DNA of 64,000 nucleotides from Yponomeuta sedellus (GCA_934045075.1 OW203721.1:22578181-22642180), one strand, 5' to 3'. Positions 49,001-55,424 are shown, counted from the first letter of the stretch. Translations and numbers: made by a program. Notes: generated from the sequence alone by a model not told the origin.

Positions 49001-52000
49001 TTGATCAAAATTTTTTTCAATGACTAGTGAAACATTTTTCATCATATCCTGAAATGAAATGAATGAAATTGTATTTACCTATTTATGTACGTACATAAAA
49101 AATGGAGAACATACTGAGTAATAAGAAGTCTGGTATTCAACAGTAATTAACTAAAGGATTTAAAAACCTATTTAGAGGCTGTAAGTAATGCAATTTGTTT
49201 AAGTCAGATGTCGCTGCCTGTACGTAATACAGAGAATAGTGTAAAGAGGTTCGAAATTTCACTGATGCCGTGAGTCGCCCATTGGCTCAATTGGTAGAGC
49301 GCTGACACGGATAGCCAGAGGTTGCGGGTTCGAATCCCGGCATGGGTGAAATTTTTAGCCTCTAAATAGGTTTTTAAATTTGTTCCTTAGCACGGGTTAG
49401 TGCAATAAAAATAAAAATAGTATAACTAAAGGATGTTTAGAGAATGCTTTTGTCTAGTATTTAATTAATAAACTTTTTTTGGAAAGAATGTGAAAAGCGG
49501 AGTTTCTGTGTTAGCTCTTTCTCCACAAAATCTATTAATTGTTAAACTAACAACTTTGATTTTTTTTTATAATGAATAAAAAATATTTAAAATGACATGT
49601 TATGTTTGGAGATTTTTAGTACACTTTTTCTCCAAAATAATCTAGATTTTGAAATGGACACCTAGTTTAACCTCTAACATTGATTAAATCACAGCTTCTG
49701 TGCTACTCTGAATAAAACAATTATGATTTGAATTAAAAAAGAAAGATATTGTATACCAACCTGAGTTAACTTACTGGCTCTAGGCTTATCAACATTAGGT
49801 CTACCTACTTTTGACGAACATATCAATACTATGACTGTTGCCGAGATTATAAGTACAGCATACACAAGAGATCTTTGCAATCTCGATAGCTGGTTCCATC
49901 TCTGAAATAAAAATCATGGCTTGCTGAAACATGTATTTTCTTTAGACATGAAAGACAGTCAAAGAACAAAGTAATACTTGGAAAGAAGTAGTATTTAATA
50001 TTTCGTAACTAAGAAACTTTGTTTGTGGCGACTTCTTGAGTCAGAGGTCAAGACCCATTCGGGTCGCTGACCCAGCGAGAGACCCAGTAAGTAAGTAATC
50101 GTAACCGAATTACTTTTGCAACATTTAACCTTATACTAAATAAGATAAATACTATGTAGAATTATTTTTAATTTAAACCCAGTTCTAACCTAAGGTACCT
50201 ATAAGAAATCCACGTAACACACGCGCACACACTTACATACATACACACACACACAACACACATTAAATGTATTATTGAACTTTCTTTAAGTTTTTAAAAA
50301 TGAAAATGTATGGTAGTGTAAGAGCGGGATCACCTGGCACAGGTGTTGTACACTTAAAAGGAGATCTCAACCTTGTCAATTCTGTTTGAAAAATTTTTTG
50401 TTTAACAAATAAATTTAATTTCTATTTTATTTTTCATTTTCAAGTAATCTTGGTTTTGCAAGCAACTGCACTTTGAGGAATGTTCTTATATTTTTAATCC
50501 TATTATTTCGGTTCTTATTTTTCAAGACCTGGATTATTCATTATATCTATATCTTTTCTCTTTCACTGTCTTATCAACCAAGGGCAGTTTTTCTATTTTC
50601 TCGTCTTTCGTTTTCTCAATATGGACTCAATATTGATAATAACAGTAATAAGTTTGTATTACCATCTGACACCCCTCTTGTCTGCACATTTAAACATTGT
50701 TATTTATCATTTGCAGTTATATGAACTGCATATCAACAAGAATGTTATTTAGATGGCATGATGATGCATGACAACGGCGCTGATTTTCAGCGGATGCCTG
50801 AGAACTTATTGCTAAAGCTTAAATTAATCTCAGGTAAACAAAATACGAAACACAAAATGACATCAGTAGGGCTTTTTTAGCGACGACTTTTTTGATGACG
50901 ACATTGGGATAGTGGAAAAGCAAGAGATCACCATTAGTGGGAAGCGAGGACACTTTGAGAAAGCCTGGAGTGACAAGATGGAGCACTTATTGACTGGATG
51001 GAAAGAGTTAGGCTGGCTGGAGTGATTGCTATGATTCAGAGGTTTGCTATGTACAATATCGCCAACTATAAGTCTCTTACTTAATTGCGGAAATTAACTA
51101 ATTACAGTGATGGTTGTACAATCATCAAAAATATTAGGAAGTGCAAGCGAGAGGAATGAAGAAGGACTAAATACTCTCAAGTACTCAGTCTGTCAGCTGA
51201 TTCTCTACTGACCTTGCCCAAGACATTCTAAATTATATTTTAAAGTCCATTGTAGCAACCATCTGTAAATCACTTTAGACAGTAATTTTTACGACCATTG
51301 CTGTTACAGCAGTGATAGTGGATTTGAAACTACAACCTCACATTGAGAGTTTTGATTCTAGCTTGTAACTTTGTTTTTTAAATTAGACCCAATAACTTAT
51401 GGTTAAGAAATACTTACAATATTAATAATAATAATTATGAGCCTCTTTTTTTTGTGTTTTTATATTATAATCAATACCACATACATCCCTCTCCAGGACT
51501 TGCTTGGCCTCCCACAAGCCTTGTGGTTTGTGGGGTGTGGTCTAATCACCCTGGCTGACCAGGCTTCACTGGGTGATTAAGAAATACTTATAGGCATTTG
51601 TTAATGTGTATTTCTAATATCACTCACAGACAGTGATGAAAACCAAACTAGAAGACATCTATCCAGATTTAGTGTGTTTTATTAGTAAACATAAAATTGT
51701 ATGCAAACAAAAAACGGCATCTACCTACCATGCAAGAGGTCCCGGGTTCGAACCCCGGCTGGGGTCAAAAAAAAACCTCAGGTCTTGGATGTTTACATGT
51801 TTGTGATGTCACTGTTTCTGGTACCCACGACACAGTGTATAATAGTGTGGGGCCAAAAGCAATGTATGTGTTATGTTACTTAGCAGGGGCCAAAAGCAAT
51901 GTATGTGTTATGTTACTTACCCTTATAATTTTCCTATGAGATGCAGAAGCTCCTTGATCTGAGATCAATACAGAAATTTCCTTCTTATTGCCCCATTCTT

Positions 52001-52070
52001 TGCCAACAGGAGGTGATGCTAGCAAAGCTCCACTCAGGTCAATTTGAGTTTCTACACTCGGCTCCTTCAT
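24843..52070 (-). CDS. MAN1B1: ER mannosyl-oligosaccharide 1,2-alpha-mannosidase (glycoside hydrolase family 47)
   Basis: It trims a terminal alpha-1,2-mannose from N-glycans in the early secretory pathway, a step in glycoprotein maturation and ER quality control. Eleven exons sum to 1755 bases, 584 residues, all junctions GT-AG and in frame. It is a type II membrane protein: a 58-60 residue cytosolic tail, a hydrophobic anchor (about 62-80, [17 protein letters not shown]), a stem, then the GH47 domain from about 140 to the end. Residues matching the human acid/base and binding set are E219 (NFFEVTIR), D351 ([11 protein letters not shown]), H414 (KMDHLTCF), E487 (LLRPEFVES) and the calcium-binding T574 (NTEAHPLP). 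R349 and the [10 protein letters not shown] motif favour the ER enzyme over Golgi class I mannosidases. The start ATG at 52070 has A at -3 and an in-frame stop upstream. Introns span 0.7-6.6 kb and are full of mobile elements. Confidence 0.95.
25203..26467 (+). mobile_element. Mariner element 2 (dead) in mannosidase intron 10
   Basis: Inverted ends share GGCTGCTACTTATGTATGCG and are flanked by TA at 25201-25202 and 26468-26469; the outermost bases differ (CATA against CGAG). It lies antisense to the host gene and belongs to a different mariner lineage from the one at 17.7 kb. Confidence 0.92.
25356..26454 (+). pseudogene. Mariner-family transposase pseudogene with Asp-to-Glu change
   Basis: The N-terminal part (25356-25640) is recognisable ([40 protein letters not shown]) but carries several stops and a short deletion after IVSRDR. 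From 25651 a long frame runs: [14 protein letters not shown] holds the first catalytic Asp, [11 protein letters not shown] has Glu where mariners have the second Asp, and [16 protein letters not shown] holds the third. A one-base loss near 26339 shifts the tail, so the native stop (TAA, 26400-26402) is missed and the frame reads into the 3' inverted repeat. Inactive on several counts. Confidence 0.92.
26550..26690 (-). CDS. MAN1B1: GH47 mannosidase exon 10
   Basis: Acceptor TTTTAG|GCA, donor CAG|GTGTGT. Codes [20 protein letters not shown], which holds catalytic E487, and [10 protein letters not shown]. Both phases are 0. Confidence 0.95.
26711..26945. repeat. GC-rich patch of nested palindromes
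   Basis: Contains GCACGTGCCTGCGGCGCAGG next to its complement CAGGCACGTGC, then CTGCTCTGCAGAGCAG and CCCTGCTCTGC, all self-complementary at several scales, in an otherwise AT-rich intron. It directly precedes a MADF-like coding scrap at 26948. Perhaps the end region of a DNA transposon. No function shown. Confidence 0.6.
26948..27034 (+). pseudogene. MADF-domain-like coding fragment, interrupted by SINE-H
   Basis: The frame reads [20 protein letters not shown], resembling the first helix of MADF/Myb-SANT-like domains (LIELVR..P.LYD) found in Harbinger-associated proteins and transcription factors. It is cut by the SINE-H inserted at 27022; after the repeat the remaining sequence soon meets stops. 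Short, so the call is tentative. Confidence 0.4.
27022..27345 (-). mobile_element. SINE-H copy with 11-bp target-site duplication
   Basis: AATCTCCAGAC occurs at 27011-27021 and again at 27346-27356, bounding the element exactly. With the 12-bp duplication around the 3.2 kb copy this shows that the family moves by retroposition. It is internally shortened by about 40 bp relative to the longest copies. Confidence 0.85.
27418..28493 (+). mobile_element. Harbinger-like DNA transposon remnant
   Basis: Inverted ends CGGCCGAATACTCAAACGTC on both sides, flanked by TAA at 27415-27417 and 28494-28496. Three-base TWA duplications typify PIF/Harbinger. The ends carry further subterminal CAAACGT(T/C)A motifs. 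It is about 1.08 kb and holds a scrap of transposase (27703-27903), so it is an internally deleted derivative. Confidence 0.82.
27703..27903 (+). pseudogene. Harbinger transposase-like N-terminal fragment
   Basis: The frame contains [20 protein letters not shown] followed by LYLESV. The D/[13 protein letters not shown] pattern opens HARBI1-type nucleases. It ends after about 66 residues, before any catalytic aspartate, and the following sequence is AT-rich non-coding. Confidence 0.65.
28715..28815. mobile_element. M1 MITE copy (diverged)
   Basis: GCCCTCAGAGGCATTTTGAA and TCTGAGAAGCGTTTCTAAGG with ATCGTGTT at the end match the M1 layout weakly. Confidence 0.45.
28884..29073. mobile_element. 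Foldback MITE
   Basis: CTTCGGCCACTTTGGAAACC plus about 20 more bases on the left is mirrored by GGTTTCCAAATTGGCCGAAG on the right. The inner part repeats CGAAGCTGGT twice. Downstream (about 29095-29170) a 33-bp unit with GGGAATTTGAGGAA is repeated in tandem. Confidence 0.72.
29545..29800 (-). repeat. LINE-derived repeat, 3' end of a reverse-transcriptase ORF
   Basis: On the minus strand it ends [13 protein letters not shown], the common end of an insect LINE ORF, preceded by a segment with CCCCACGCTGGGCATGCGG. Copies or parts at 37216, 38056 and 61205. Confidence 0.7.
29832..30000 (-). repeat. SINE-H partial copy
   Basis: Contains GGCGGCTTGAAAACTTCTGA and GTGGTGGAGTATGGCC; its 5' hairpin is degraded and it abuts the next LINE fragment. 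Confidence 0.65.
30008..30270 (-). pseudogene. LINE reverse-transcriptase C-terminal fragment, second copy
   Basis: Matches 23046-23285 over most of its length (ACGCCTGTATCCCAGAGGGG-type start, GTCGTTGCAT, CTTTGCTAATACATCCCCTA, GGTCGATGTATGTCCG). Intron 9 of the mannosidase. Confidence 0.75.
30393..30572 (-). CDS. MAN1B1: GH47 mannosidase exon 9
   Basis: Acceptor TTGCAG|GCG, donor ATG|GTAATG. Codes [20 protein letters not shown] with catalytic H414, then [14 protein letters not shown] and [10 protein letters not shown]. Both phases 0. Confidence 0.96.
30612..30800 (+). mobile_element. SINE-C copy 1
   Basis: Head GAGGCGCAGCGGTGGCGCCT (A-box-like) and GGTCCCGGGTTCGAACCCCG (B-box), then CAGGTCTTGGATGTTTACAT and GTGGGGCCAGAAGCAATGTA. 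It starts 40 bp intron-side of the exon 9 acceptor. Confidence 0.82.
30818..30873. repeat. Perfect palindrome, 23-base arms and 10-base loop
   Basis: TTAAATCACTAAACAGATTA and its exact complement lie on either side of CACTGGACGG. It sits at the tail end of SINE-C copy 1. A long perfect stem in an intron is unusual unless recent. Confidence 0.85.
31440..31650 (-). repeat. Dispersed repeat with embedded GA microsatellite
   Basis: The order GGGCACAGGCCTTCTC, (AG)n, GGGCTTAAT, GCCCACCGCGGATTG, GCGCTGAGAT recurs inverted at 36735-36950 and, in part, at 61085-61205. The microsatellite is in the same place in all three copies, so it is part of the element. Confidence 0.75.
31636..31748. repeat. Inverted-repeat element
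   Basis: GTGCGGAAAGGCTGTCATTG on the left and CAATGACGGTTCCGCAC on the right, around a CpG-rich core (GCCGAGGCGCAGCCGAAGGC). Looks like a small foldback MITE. Confidence 0.6.
31880..33570. other. Intron 8 background
   Basis: AT-rich with no supported gene. ATGCATCATGCATCATG-like duplication near 32397 and short repeat scraps only. Confidence 0.45.
33580..33688 (-). CDS. MAN1B1: GH47 mannosidase exon 8
   Basis: Acceptor TTTTCCAG|T, donor GAG|GTATCA. Its first base completes a Tyr codon; it codes [19 protein letters not shown] and [13 protein letters not shown]. At 109 bases it is one of the two smallest coding exons. Confidence 0.95.
33729..33892 (-). mobile_element. SINE-C copy 2
   Basis: Minus-strand copy with GGTTCGAACCCCGGCTGGGG, CTAGGTCTTGGATGTTTACA and GTTTCTGGTTCCCACGACAC. 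It ends about 40 bp before the exon 8 acceptor on the transcribed strand. Confidence 0.8.
33893..34700. other. Intron 7 background
   Basis: No gene or recognisable element. AT-rich. Confidence 0.4.
34722..34918 (-). pseudogene. DDE transposase C-terminal fragment (IS630/Tc1-like)
   Basis: The minus-strand frame reads [20 protein letters not shown], then [12 protein letters not shown], two stops, and [17 protein letters not shown]. The P-P-Y-x-x-x-L-N-P-I-E block holds the last catalytic Glu of DDE_3-type transposases. The stops and the absence of the first two catalytic blocks make it a relic. Confidence 0.75.
35448..35621 (-). mobile_element. Hel-2 copy 2 (worn)
   Basis: Minus strand starts TCTATAATATAAAAATGAAT and ends near CGTCAGCTAT, where CTAG has changed to CTAT. 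Confidence 0.65.
36040..36212 (+). repeat. LINE 3' end with TCTA tail
   Basis: Sequence GGTTGTCTGGAAGAGATCAC ... GTACAATAAAGTGTTGTC followed by (TCTA)n. The same 3' end, inverted, borders the giant GGCA array at 58713-58826. Confidence 0.75.
36560..36732 (-). mobile_element. Hel-2 copy 3, intact Helitron-like ends
   Basis: Minus strand: A|TCTATAATATAAAAATG ... GGGTCAGCTAG|T, 173 bp, again between A and T. Confidence 0.75.
36735..36950 (+). repeat. Dispersed repeat with embedded CT microsatellite
   Basis: Inverted relative to the 31.4 kb copy: CTCAGCGCTTGAAATTGGC, GTCCGCGGTGGGCAC, (CT)n, GAGAGAAGGCCTGTGCCCTG. Confidence 0.75.
37216..37370 (-). pseudogene. LINE reverse-transcriptase C-terminal fragment
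   Basis: Minus-strand frame: [20 protein letters not shown] and [13 protein letters not shown], the conserved tail of Jockey/CR1-type LINE proteins in insects. About 45 codons remain. Confidence 0.78.
38056..38300 (-). repeat. LINE-derived repeat
   Basis: Same composite as at 29545 and 61205: TTCTTCCCGCGGGTGTCGTA, then CAACCCGCATGCCCAGCGTG, ending over the codons for [12 protein letters not shown]. Confidence 0.72.
39051..39176 (-). pseudogene. LINE reverse-transcriptase C-terminal fragment, other family
   Basis: Minus strand: [20 protein letters not shown] followed by [16 protein letters not shown] and a stop. The E-W-T-G-x-x-x-x-E-E-L-x-R-I-A...R pattern closes several insect LINE ORFs. 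Truncated on its 5' side. Confidence 0.7.
40015..40225 (+). mobile_element. SINE-N copy (head lost)
   Basis: CCAATGACTTTATTTTCTAA, GAAGGAAAACATCGCGAGG, CTCAGCGCTTGCTACG, then CAACTATAAGGCTAAGTG. Body matches 57395-57570. It ends about 30 bp from exon 7. Confidence 0.78.
40256..40443 (-). CDS. MAN1B1: GH47 mannosidase exon 7
   Basis: Acceptor TTCCCAG|GAC, donor TA|GTGAGT. Codes [20 protein letters not shown] and [16 protein letters not shown], holding catalytic D351 and the specificity Arg R349. Ends in phase 2. Confidence 0.96.
40574..41066. mobile_element. 493-bp insertion with 12-bp target-site duplication, class undecided
   Basis: TAGTTACATGTA flanks it at 40562-40573 and 41067-41078. 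The ends are weakly inverted (GGAGTGGGTCGTTG against GGCGTGATCGTTG). Inside, AACGGTCCT and related motifs recur. No A-rich tail and no ORF of note. A 12-bp duplication with such ends is not diagnostic of one superfamily. Confidence 0.7.
41536..41701. mobile_element. MITE with 60-bp inverted repeats and TAA duplication
   Basis: GTTTTCACGGCCTTAGTACG to CTAATGC on the left is mirrored on the right; TAA at 41533-41535 and 41702-41704. Three-base TAA fits PIF/Harbinger. A worn relative of one end is near 62027-62110. Confidence 0.82.
41885..42087 (+). mobile_element. Hel-1 copy 3
   Basis: TCACACTAATCATTTAAAGG at the 5' end, hairpin CGCGGGTAACACCGCGG near the 3' end, terminal CTAG degraded to CAGT. 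Confidence 0.65.
42455..42783 (-). mobile_element. SINE-H copy
   Basis: Near full-length apart from its 3' end. ACATAATTAGG at 42420-42430 and 42792-42802 may be its target duplication, with an A/T-rich 3' tail between the left repeat and the element. Confidence 0.75.
43921..44062 (+). repeat. SINE-H partial copy
   Basis: GGGGCACGAGTCTCTTCCTG and CCTGCATCGCAGGAAG through to CAAGCCGCCCATGA; stops before the distal half. About 90 bp from exon 6. Confidence 0.7.
44151..44339 (-). CDS. MAN1B1: GH47 mannosidase exon 6
   Basis: Acceptor GTCATCAG|GAG, donor GAG|GTGACT. Codes [20 protein letters not shown] and [20 protein letters not shown], core helices of the (alpha/alpha)7 barrel. Confidence 0.96.
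44500..44690 (-). repeat. Repeat with CCGAAACGTCGG core
   Basis: Shares ACGGCAACTGTAACGCTACC, CCGAAACGTCGGGAA, GGTAATTACGTTTTACCTAA and the outer GTATGAGTATCGCGAATCAT with 59205-59375. A fragment of the outer part is at 36205-36240. Confidence 0.7.
44911..45007 (+). repeat. SINE-H partial copy, host of a later insertion
   Basis: GGGGCACGGGTCTCTTCCTG to GGGTTGGTGG, after which the family sequence stops at the target site of the GC-rich retroposon. Confidence 0.7.
45021..45925 (+). mobile_element. GC-rich poly(A) retroposon with 12-13 bp target-site duplication
   Basis: AGGTTTGAACCGT flanks it at 45008-45020 and 45925-45937, and the 3' end is a run of about 18 A's preceded by GGTGAAAAG. About 905 bp and strikingly GC-rich against the AT-rich intron, so several frames are open on both strands. 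A 244-codon frame at 45150-45884 shows no domain I recognise. Most likely the 3' part of a GC-rich non-LTR retrotransposon (R1-like is a guess) or a SINE that uses its enzymes. Confidence 0.82.
46332..46655. repeat. Head-to-head pair of SINE-T copies
   Basis: A minus-strand unit (46332-46520) faces a plus-strand unit (about 46530-46655), giving inverted arms of about 120 bp with few mismatches. Both tRNA-like cores are present (CGACTCACCAGCATCAGTG/CACTGATGCCGGTGAGTCG). Intron 5 of the mannosidase. Confidence 0.85.
46901..47049 (-). CDS. MAN1B1: GH47 mannosidase exon 5
   Basis: Acceptor TTTACAG|AG, donor GCT|GTACGT. Codes [20 protein letters not shown] and [14 protein letters not shown], with catalytic E219. 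The donor GTACGT is weaker than the others. Confidence 0.95.
47385..47690 (-). repeat. Dispersed repeat shared with 20632-20960
   Basis: Minus-strand copy in intron 4, including TTGCAATGCGATTGGTTACT and GAAGAAGATCGAATCGCG. Confidence 0.75.
47783..47968 (-). CDS. MAN1B1: GH47 mannosidase exon 4
   Basis: Acceptor TTTTCAAG|AG, donor GAAG|GTAAAT. Codes [20 protein letters not shown] and [19 protein letters not shown], the opening of the catalytic domain. Confidence 0.96.
48540..48830 (-). repeat. Repeat shared with 8955-9190
   Basis: Minus-strand frame reads [20 protein letters not shown] and [17 protein letters not shown], then SEWSFF; the other copy is full of stops. Protein-like, but I do not recognise it. 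An internal hairpin (GCCGCTGCCTT...AAGGCAGCGG) interrupts it. Confidence 0.5.
48943..49048 (-). CDS. MAN1B1: GH47 mannosidase exon 3 (stem)
   Basis: Acceptor TTTCAG|GAT, donor GCAG|GTAAAT. Encodes a charged lumenal stem ([16 protein letters not shown]) with no conserved catalytic residue; 106 bases, ends in phase 1. Confidence 0.9.
49160..49422 (+). mobile_element. SINE-T, complete copy with 12-bp target-site duplication
   Basis: TAACTAAAGGAT at 49148-49159 and 49423-49434 bounds a 263-bp element. Order: TTAAAAACCTATTTAGAGGC, a unique 5' part, the tRNA-like core (about 49277-49347), then the inverted copy of the start (AGCCTCTAAATAGGTTTTTA), GCACGGGTTAGTGC and a (TAAAAA)-rich tail. The tRNA-like part is more than 100 bp from the 5' end, and the element carries its own 20-bp inverted repeat. 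Intron 2 of the mannosidase. Confidence 0.9.
49761..49901 (-). CDS. MAN1B1: GH47 mannosidase exon 2 (membrane anchor)
   Basis: Acceptor TTTCAG|AGA, donor CAG|GTTGGT. Codes [10 protein letters not shown], basic residues, then the anchor [17 protein letters not shown], setting a type II topology. Confidence 0.92.
50200..50440 (+). repeat. LINE 3' UTR copy
   Basis: (CA)-rich start, then GGATCACCTGGCACAGGTGT, GTACACTTAAAAGG and an AT-rich tail. Part of the block recurs inverted at 53190-53320, and the CA-rich layout resembles the sequence downstream of the LINE ORF at 54.3-55.0 kb. Confidence 0.6.
51705..51920 (+). mobile_element. SINE-C copy 3 abutting the exon 1 splice donor
   Basis: GGTCCCGGGTTCGAACCCCG, CTCAGGTCTTGGATGTTTAC, then a 37-bp tail unit (GGGGCCAAAAGCAATGTATG...) present twice in tandem. 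The second unit runs straight into CTTAC, the complement of the exon 1 donor GTAAG. Confidence 0.82.
51921..52070 (-). CDS. MAN1B1: GH47 mannosidase exon 1 (cytosolic tail)
   Basis: ATG at 52070 (context GACAATGA), in-frame TAA shortly upstream. Encodes [20 protein letters not shown] and a polar tail ending SHRKIIR. Donor AGG|GTAAGT. No 5' UTR intron assigned. Confidence 0.88.
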
Positions 52071-52099
52071 TGTCAAAAGATCTTAACTCGACATACTTA

Positions 52100-53180
52100 C
52101 TATGTGCAATAATTTTGTTACCATCTGCAACAGTTTGAGGGTCTTGTAATCAAGTGTAAAATGTGTATTGACATAAACTGTTACACGTAGGTAGGGATGT
52201 AAAAGGATTTCAAACAATCTAGATTGACAGAAGACCCAGTACCTAACTTTTGACTGCCAGCACAAACCACAATATTATATCGACGCAAGCGGTTAACTCT
52301 AATCGGGCATATTCGCATCGCAAGTATGTGCCCGAAAATTCGCAAGATACTGTGAAAATATGAACTGAAAAGAGTTGTAGATACGTACATGGTTTACAGT
52401 ATTTGTTGAATAAACGTTAAGAGAGCATAAACACTTGGGAAATTAATGACAGAGAGTCATTTCCTGAAAACCTGTATAATTTGTGCTGAAAGCAAAATGA
52501 AATATCACTCTGGGTCCGCCGTGCAAGACCACAGACTAATAATTTTATTTATAAAACTGATTGTCAGTTTGACGGCATTCGGCAATCTAGTCTGTGAGGG
52601 CACAAACAGAAATGTTACCAGATGGCGACGTCTAATGTCCCCAACATTTGAAGGAAGTCCAGGTGATTTTAGATAAATTTAAGATAAGATATGCAAGCTA
52701 CATCATTGACTCTTTGTTATATGTTAATTATCACGACAACAGTTGTAGCACTATAAAAATACGCTTGTTTTTGGTTTGAACTTTAGATAGTCTAATGTAG
52801 GGCACCCGGGGTTGGACTTTATTACCATTACTTACTTTAGATAGTTACGTTAACAAGAACCATTATTATGTGCTTATCTGTAACTCCTAGGCTATTTCTA
52901 AAATTTAATAATTTCCTAAATCATTTCAGTTAGAGTTTATAGAACAACTTTTGATTTCCTTTGAGCGGCGGCGTCTAAATGCTGGAATGACATTCCTCCC
53001 CCTCTCAGCCCTTACGGCCTTATATGCCTTTAAGGTAAAACTTAGAGGCTATCTGTTATGTACCCAGAATAAAAACTTATCTAAACCTTTCTTTCTTTTC
53101 CAGAATAAGACGCTATTCCTTATGTTCCTATTCTTTTCCAGTATAACTCGAGATCGCTCTACGTATTATATTGTCCAGAA
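52100..53180. other. Upstream region of the mannosidase gene
   Basis: Presumably holds its promoter; I cannot place a TATA box or initiator with confidence. Short plus-strand ORFs (52446-52676, 52951-53232) show no domain. Confidence 0.4.
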
Positions 53181-53189
53181 ATACAAAAA

Positions 53190-53610
53190 AAAAATACAAA
53201 ATACAAAAATATTTATTTCTTTATCAACTTAACATTAATTTTACACAGTGGTGGGGACTTCCTATTAAGTGTATAGACACCTGTGCCAGGAAGCCCCGCT
53301 CTTCCTATACTAGATGAAAACAGTTAAGTTCGGTACAAACATGCCTATACTATCAATAATTAATAAATTTGTTTTTAACTATGAGTTAAATACATGCAAT
53401 TAATATAATTTAATTTGAAATTATTAGGTAAACCTAATGAAGAATTTCAAGACATATTCATCCACTTTCCAATTCATAATAATTTAGTAATTTCGGAAAT
53501 AAATTCATTAGTTAATTAATTTACTATTATTATTATTTTATATAATTCTAATTAATTAAAGTGTGTCTGTCTGTGTGTGTATGTGTGTGTGTGTGTGTGA
53601 TTTTGTGTGT
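53190..53610 (-). repeat. LINE 3' UTR copy with GT microsatellite
   Basis: CACCTGTGCCAGGAAGCCCC matches the complement of 50330-50350; a (GT)n run lies at about 53568-53600, corresponding to the CA tract of the plus-strand copy. Confidence 0.55.
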
Positions 53611-54179
53611 ATCAACTATGGATTATTTTATTATTCTATTATAGAGCGTCATACCAAAGGCCTTTGTTTGTCACAACAAACAAAGTGCTTTATTTAGGTT
53701 AAAATGTATATTACTGAAGCAGTGTTTCTGTCTCACCGTAGGTTTTTGAAATGATACGGCATCTTAGTTCACAAGGGGTTCTGTATATTTCTGGATTCAT
53801 CTATAATATTACAATGTGCACCTTGAGATGGGATTTTTTTACCCACAACTTTTGTTACCAAGGAAACTATAACATCTTTCATGACCCTCCGCGGCGCAAT
53901 AAACGAAAGGAGTTAATTATTATAATAATATTTACATCAAGTAATCAACAAACTATCTATTAGTAACGTATTCAGTTTTTATATGGGCCACTAGATGGCG
54001 TAAGCTATAAACCCTGACTCTGTTGGCAACTTTTACTTTCACTACGTCATTGATACTTTTCATAGACACGTGTGATAGATCCGACGTTCCTCGGGGTTTT
54101 CTTCTTTTTCGCCGAATAGGTAGTGGCTCAAAACTTCCCAGTTAAAAGTTAAAGATGACACCGCGATTCTGTTCAGTGC

Positions 54180-55016
54180 AAAAAATTGGTTCTATTAGAT
54201 CTTCAAACATAAGTTAAAACGGGTCTGAGAAGGGTTGGGGCTTGGCTTGAAAATAATTTACTTACGCTTAACACGGCTAAGACAAAGTACATGTGTTTAA
54301 GTATATCTTCAAAAAGTGGGCCAAAGGTAACACCCATCATAAAACTTCACACATGTGAGGAGAAAGATCAAGATAGCTGTCACTGTCCCATGCTTGCCCA
54401 AGTCCAAAATATCAAATATTTGGGGGTAATCGTCGATGAACATTTGCAGTGGAAACTACAAATTGATTCCTTATGCAGTAGACTCCGAAAACTTAGCTAT
54501 ATTTTCAAGCGCCTACGACGGGTAGCTGATACACAGACAATTTATATGTTGTATTCTGCTCTGTGCGGTTCTTTACTTTCCTACTGTATCTCATGCTGGG
54601 GTGGCGCTTGCAAAACTTTTTTAATTAAATTAGAAAGAGCCCAACGTGCAATTTTGAAAATAGCTCTCTCAAAACCGTTTAGATACCCTACAAATGACCT
54701 GTATAAGGAGAGTAAAGTACTTAGAGTCAGAAAAATCTTCCTATTGAGTGTTATTTTAGGATTTCACAAAAATTCAATAAGCACGCTTGTTATTCCCAAC
54801 AGATCCCAAAGGGTAATATCATGGCCATGTCCTAGAATAAGGAGTGAATTTGCACGTAGGTCACAATACTACTTAGCGCCATTTTTGTACTCAAACGCTA
54901 ACAGGCAACTCAACATTATGGGAGGCAGCAGGTTCACTTGTAAAAAGAAAATCACACAGTGGCTTATTGGTTTGGACTATACTCAAAGTGAAAATTTGTT
55001 AAGGAGAGAGGCGTAG
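54180..55016 (+). pseudogene. Non-LTR retrotransposon reverse transcriptase, C-terminal part, frame intact
   Basis: An uninterrupted frame from about 54220 gives LRRVGAWLENNLLTLNTAKT, then IKYLGVIVDEHLQWKLQIDS, RLRKLSYIFKRLRRVADTQ and SYCISCWGGACKTFLIKLER, ending at TAG 55014. The YLGV..D..L.W block marks the region after the reverse-transcriptase palm in Jockey/CR1-type LINEs. Catalytic motifs are lost by 5' truncation. The long clean frame suggests a fairly recent insertion. A (CA)-rich 3' region follows (55080-55200). Confidence 0.85.
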
Positions 55017-55424
55017 ACTGTGTTTGTATCTTGACCTATATCTCGACGTATATTCTTATTCACCCACATACACGTGTACCCTCACATACATAGTCACACT
55101 CAAACTTCTAGACACACACACACACACACCCACACACAAAAACACACACACAAACAAACAAACACCCACACACCGCACTTGTGACTATGCATGCACGCAC
55201 AGTGCAGTTGTTATCAACTCATGAAGTTGAAATGTGTTTTATTATCTATTTTAAATATCAAATTTTTGTTACCTATGTCGCAATTGTAAGCCTATAACAT
55301 GTCAGTATTTTTAATTTTATGGACATGTATTGATTTTTTTTTTTAATACTTTCGCCGAGCGTTAAAATGATGAGGATTTTAATTCAAATTAACTATTGTA
55401 AAATTTTATCGTTTAAGATCTAAA

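Noticed and set aside
52446..53232. Short ORFs upstream of the mannosidase
   Set aside because: No domains or splice structure; region shares pieces with LINE 3' ends.
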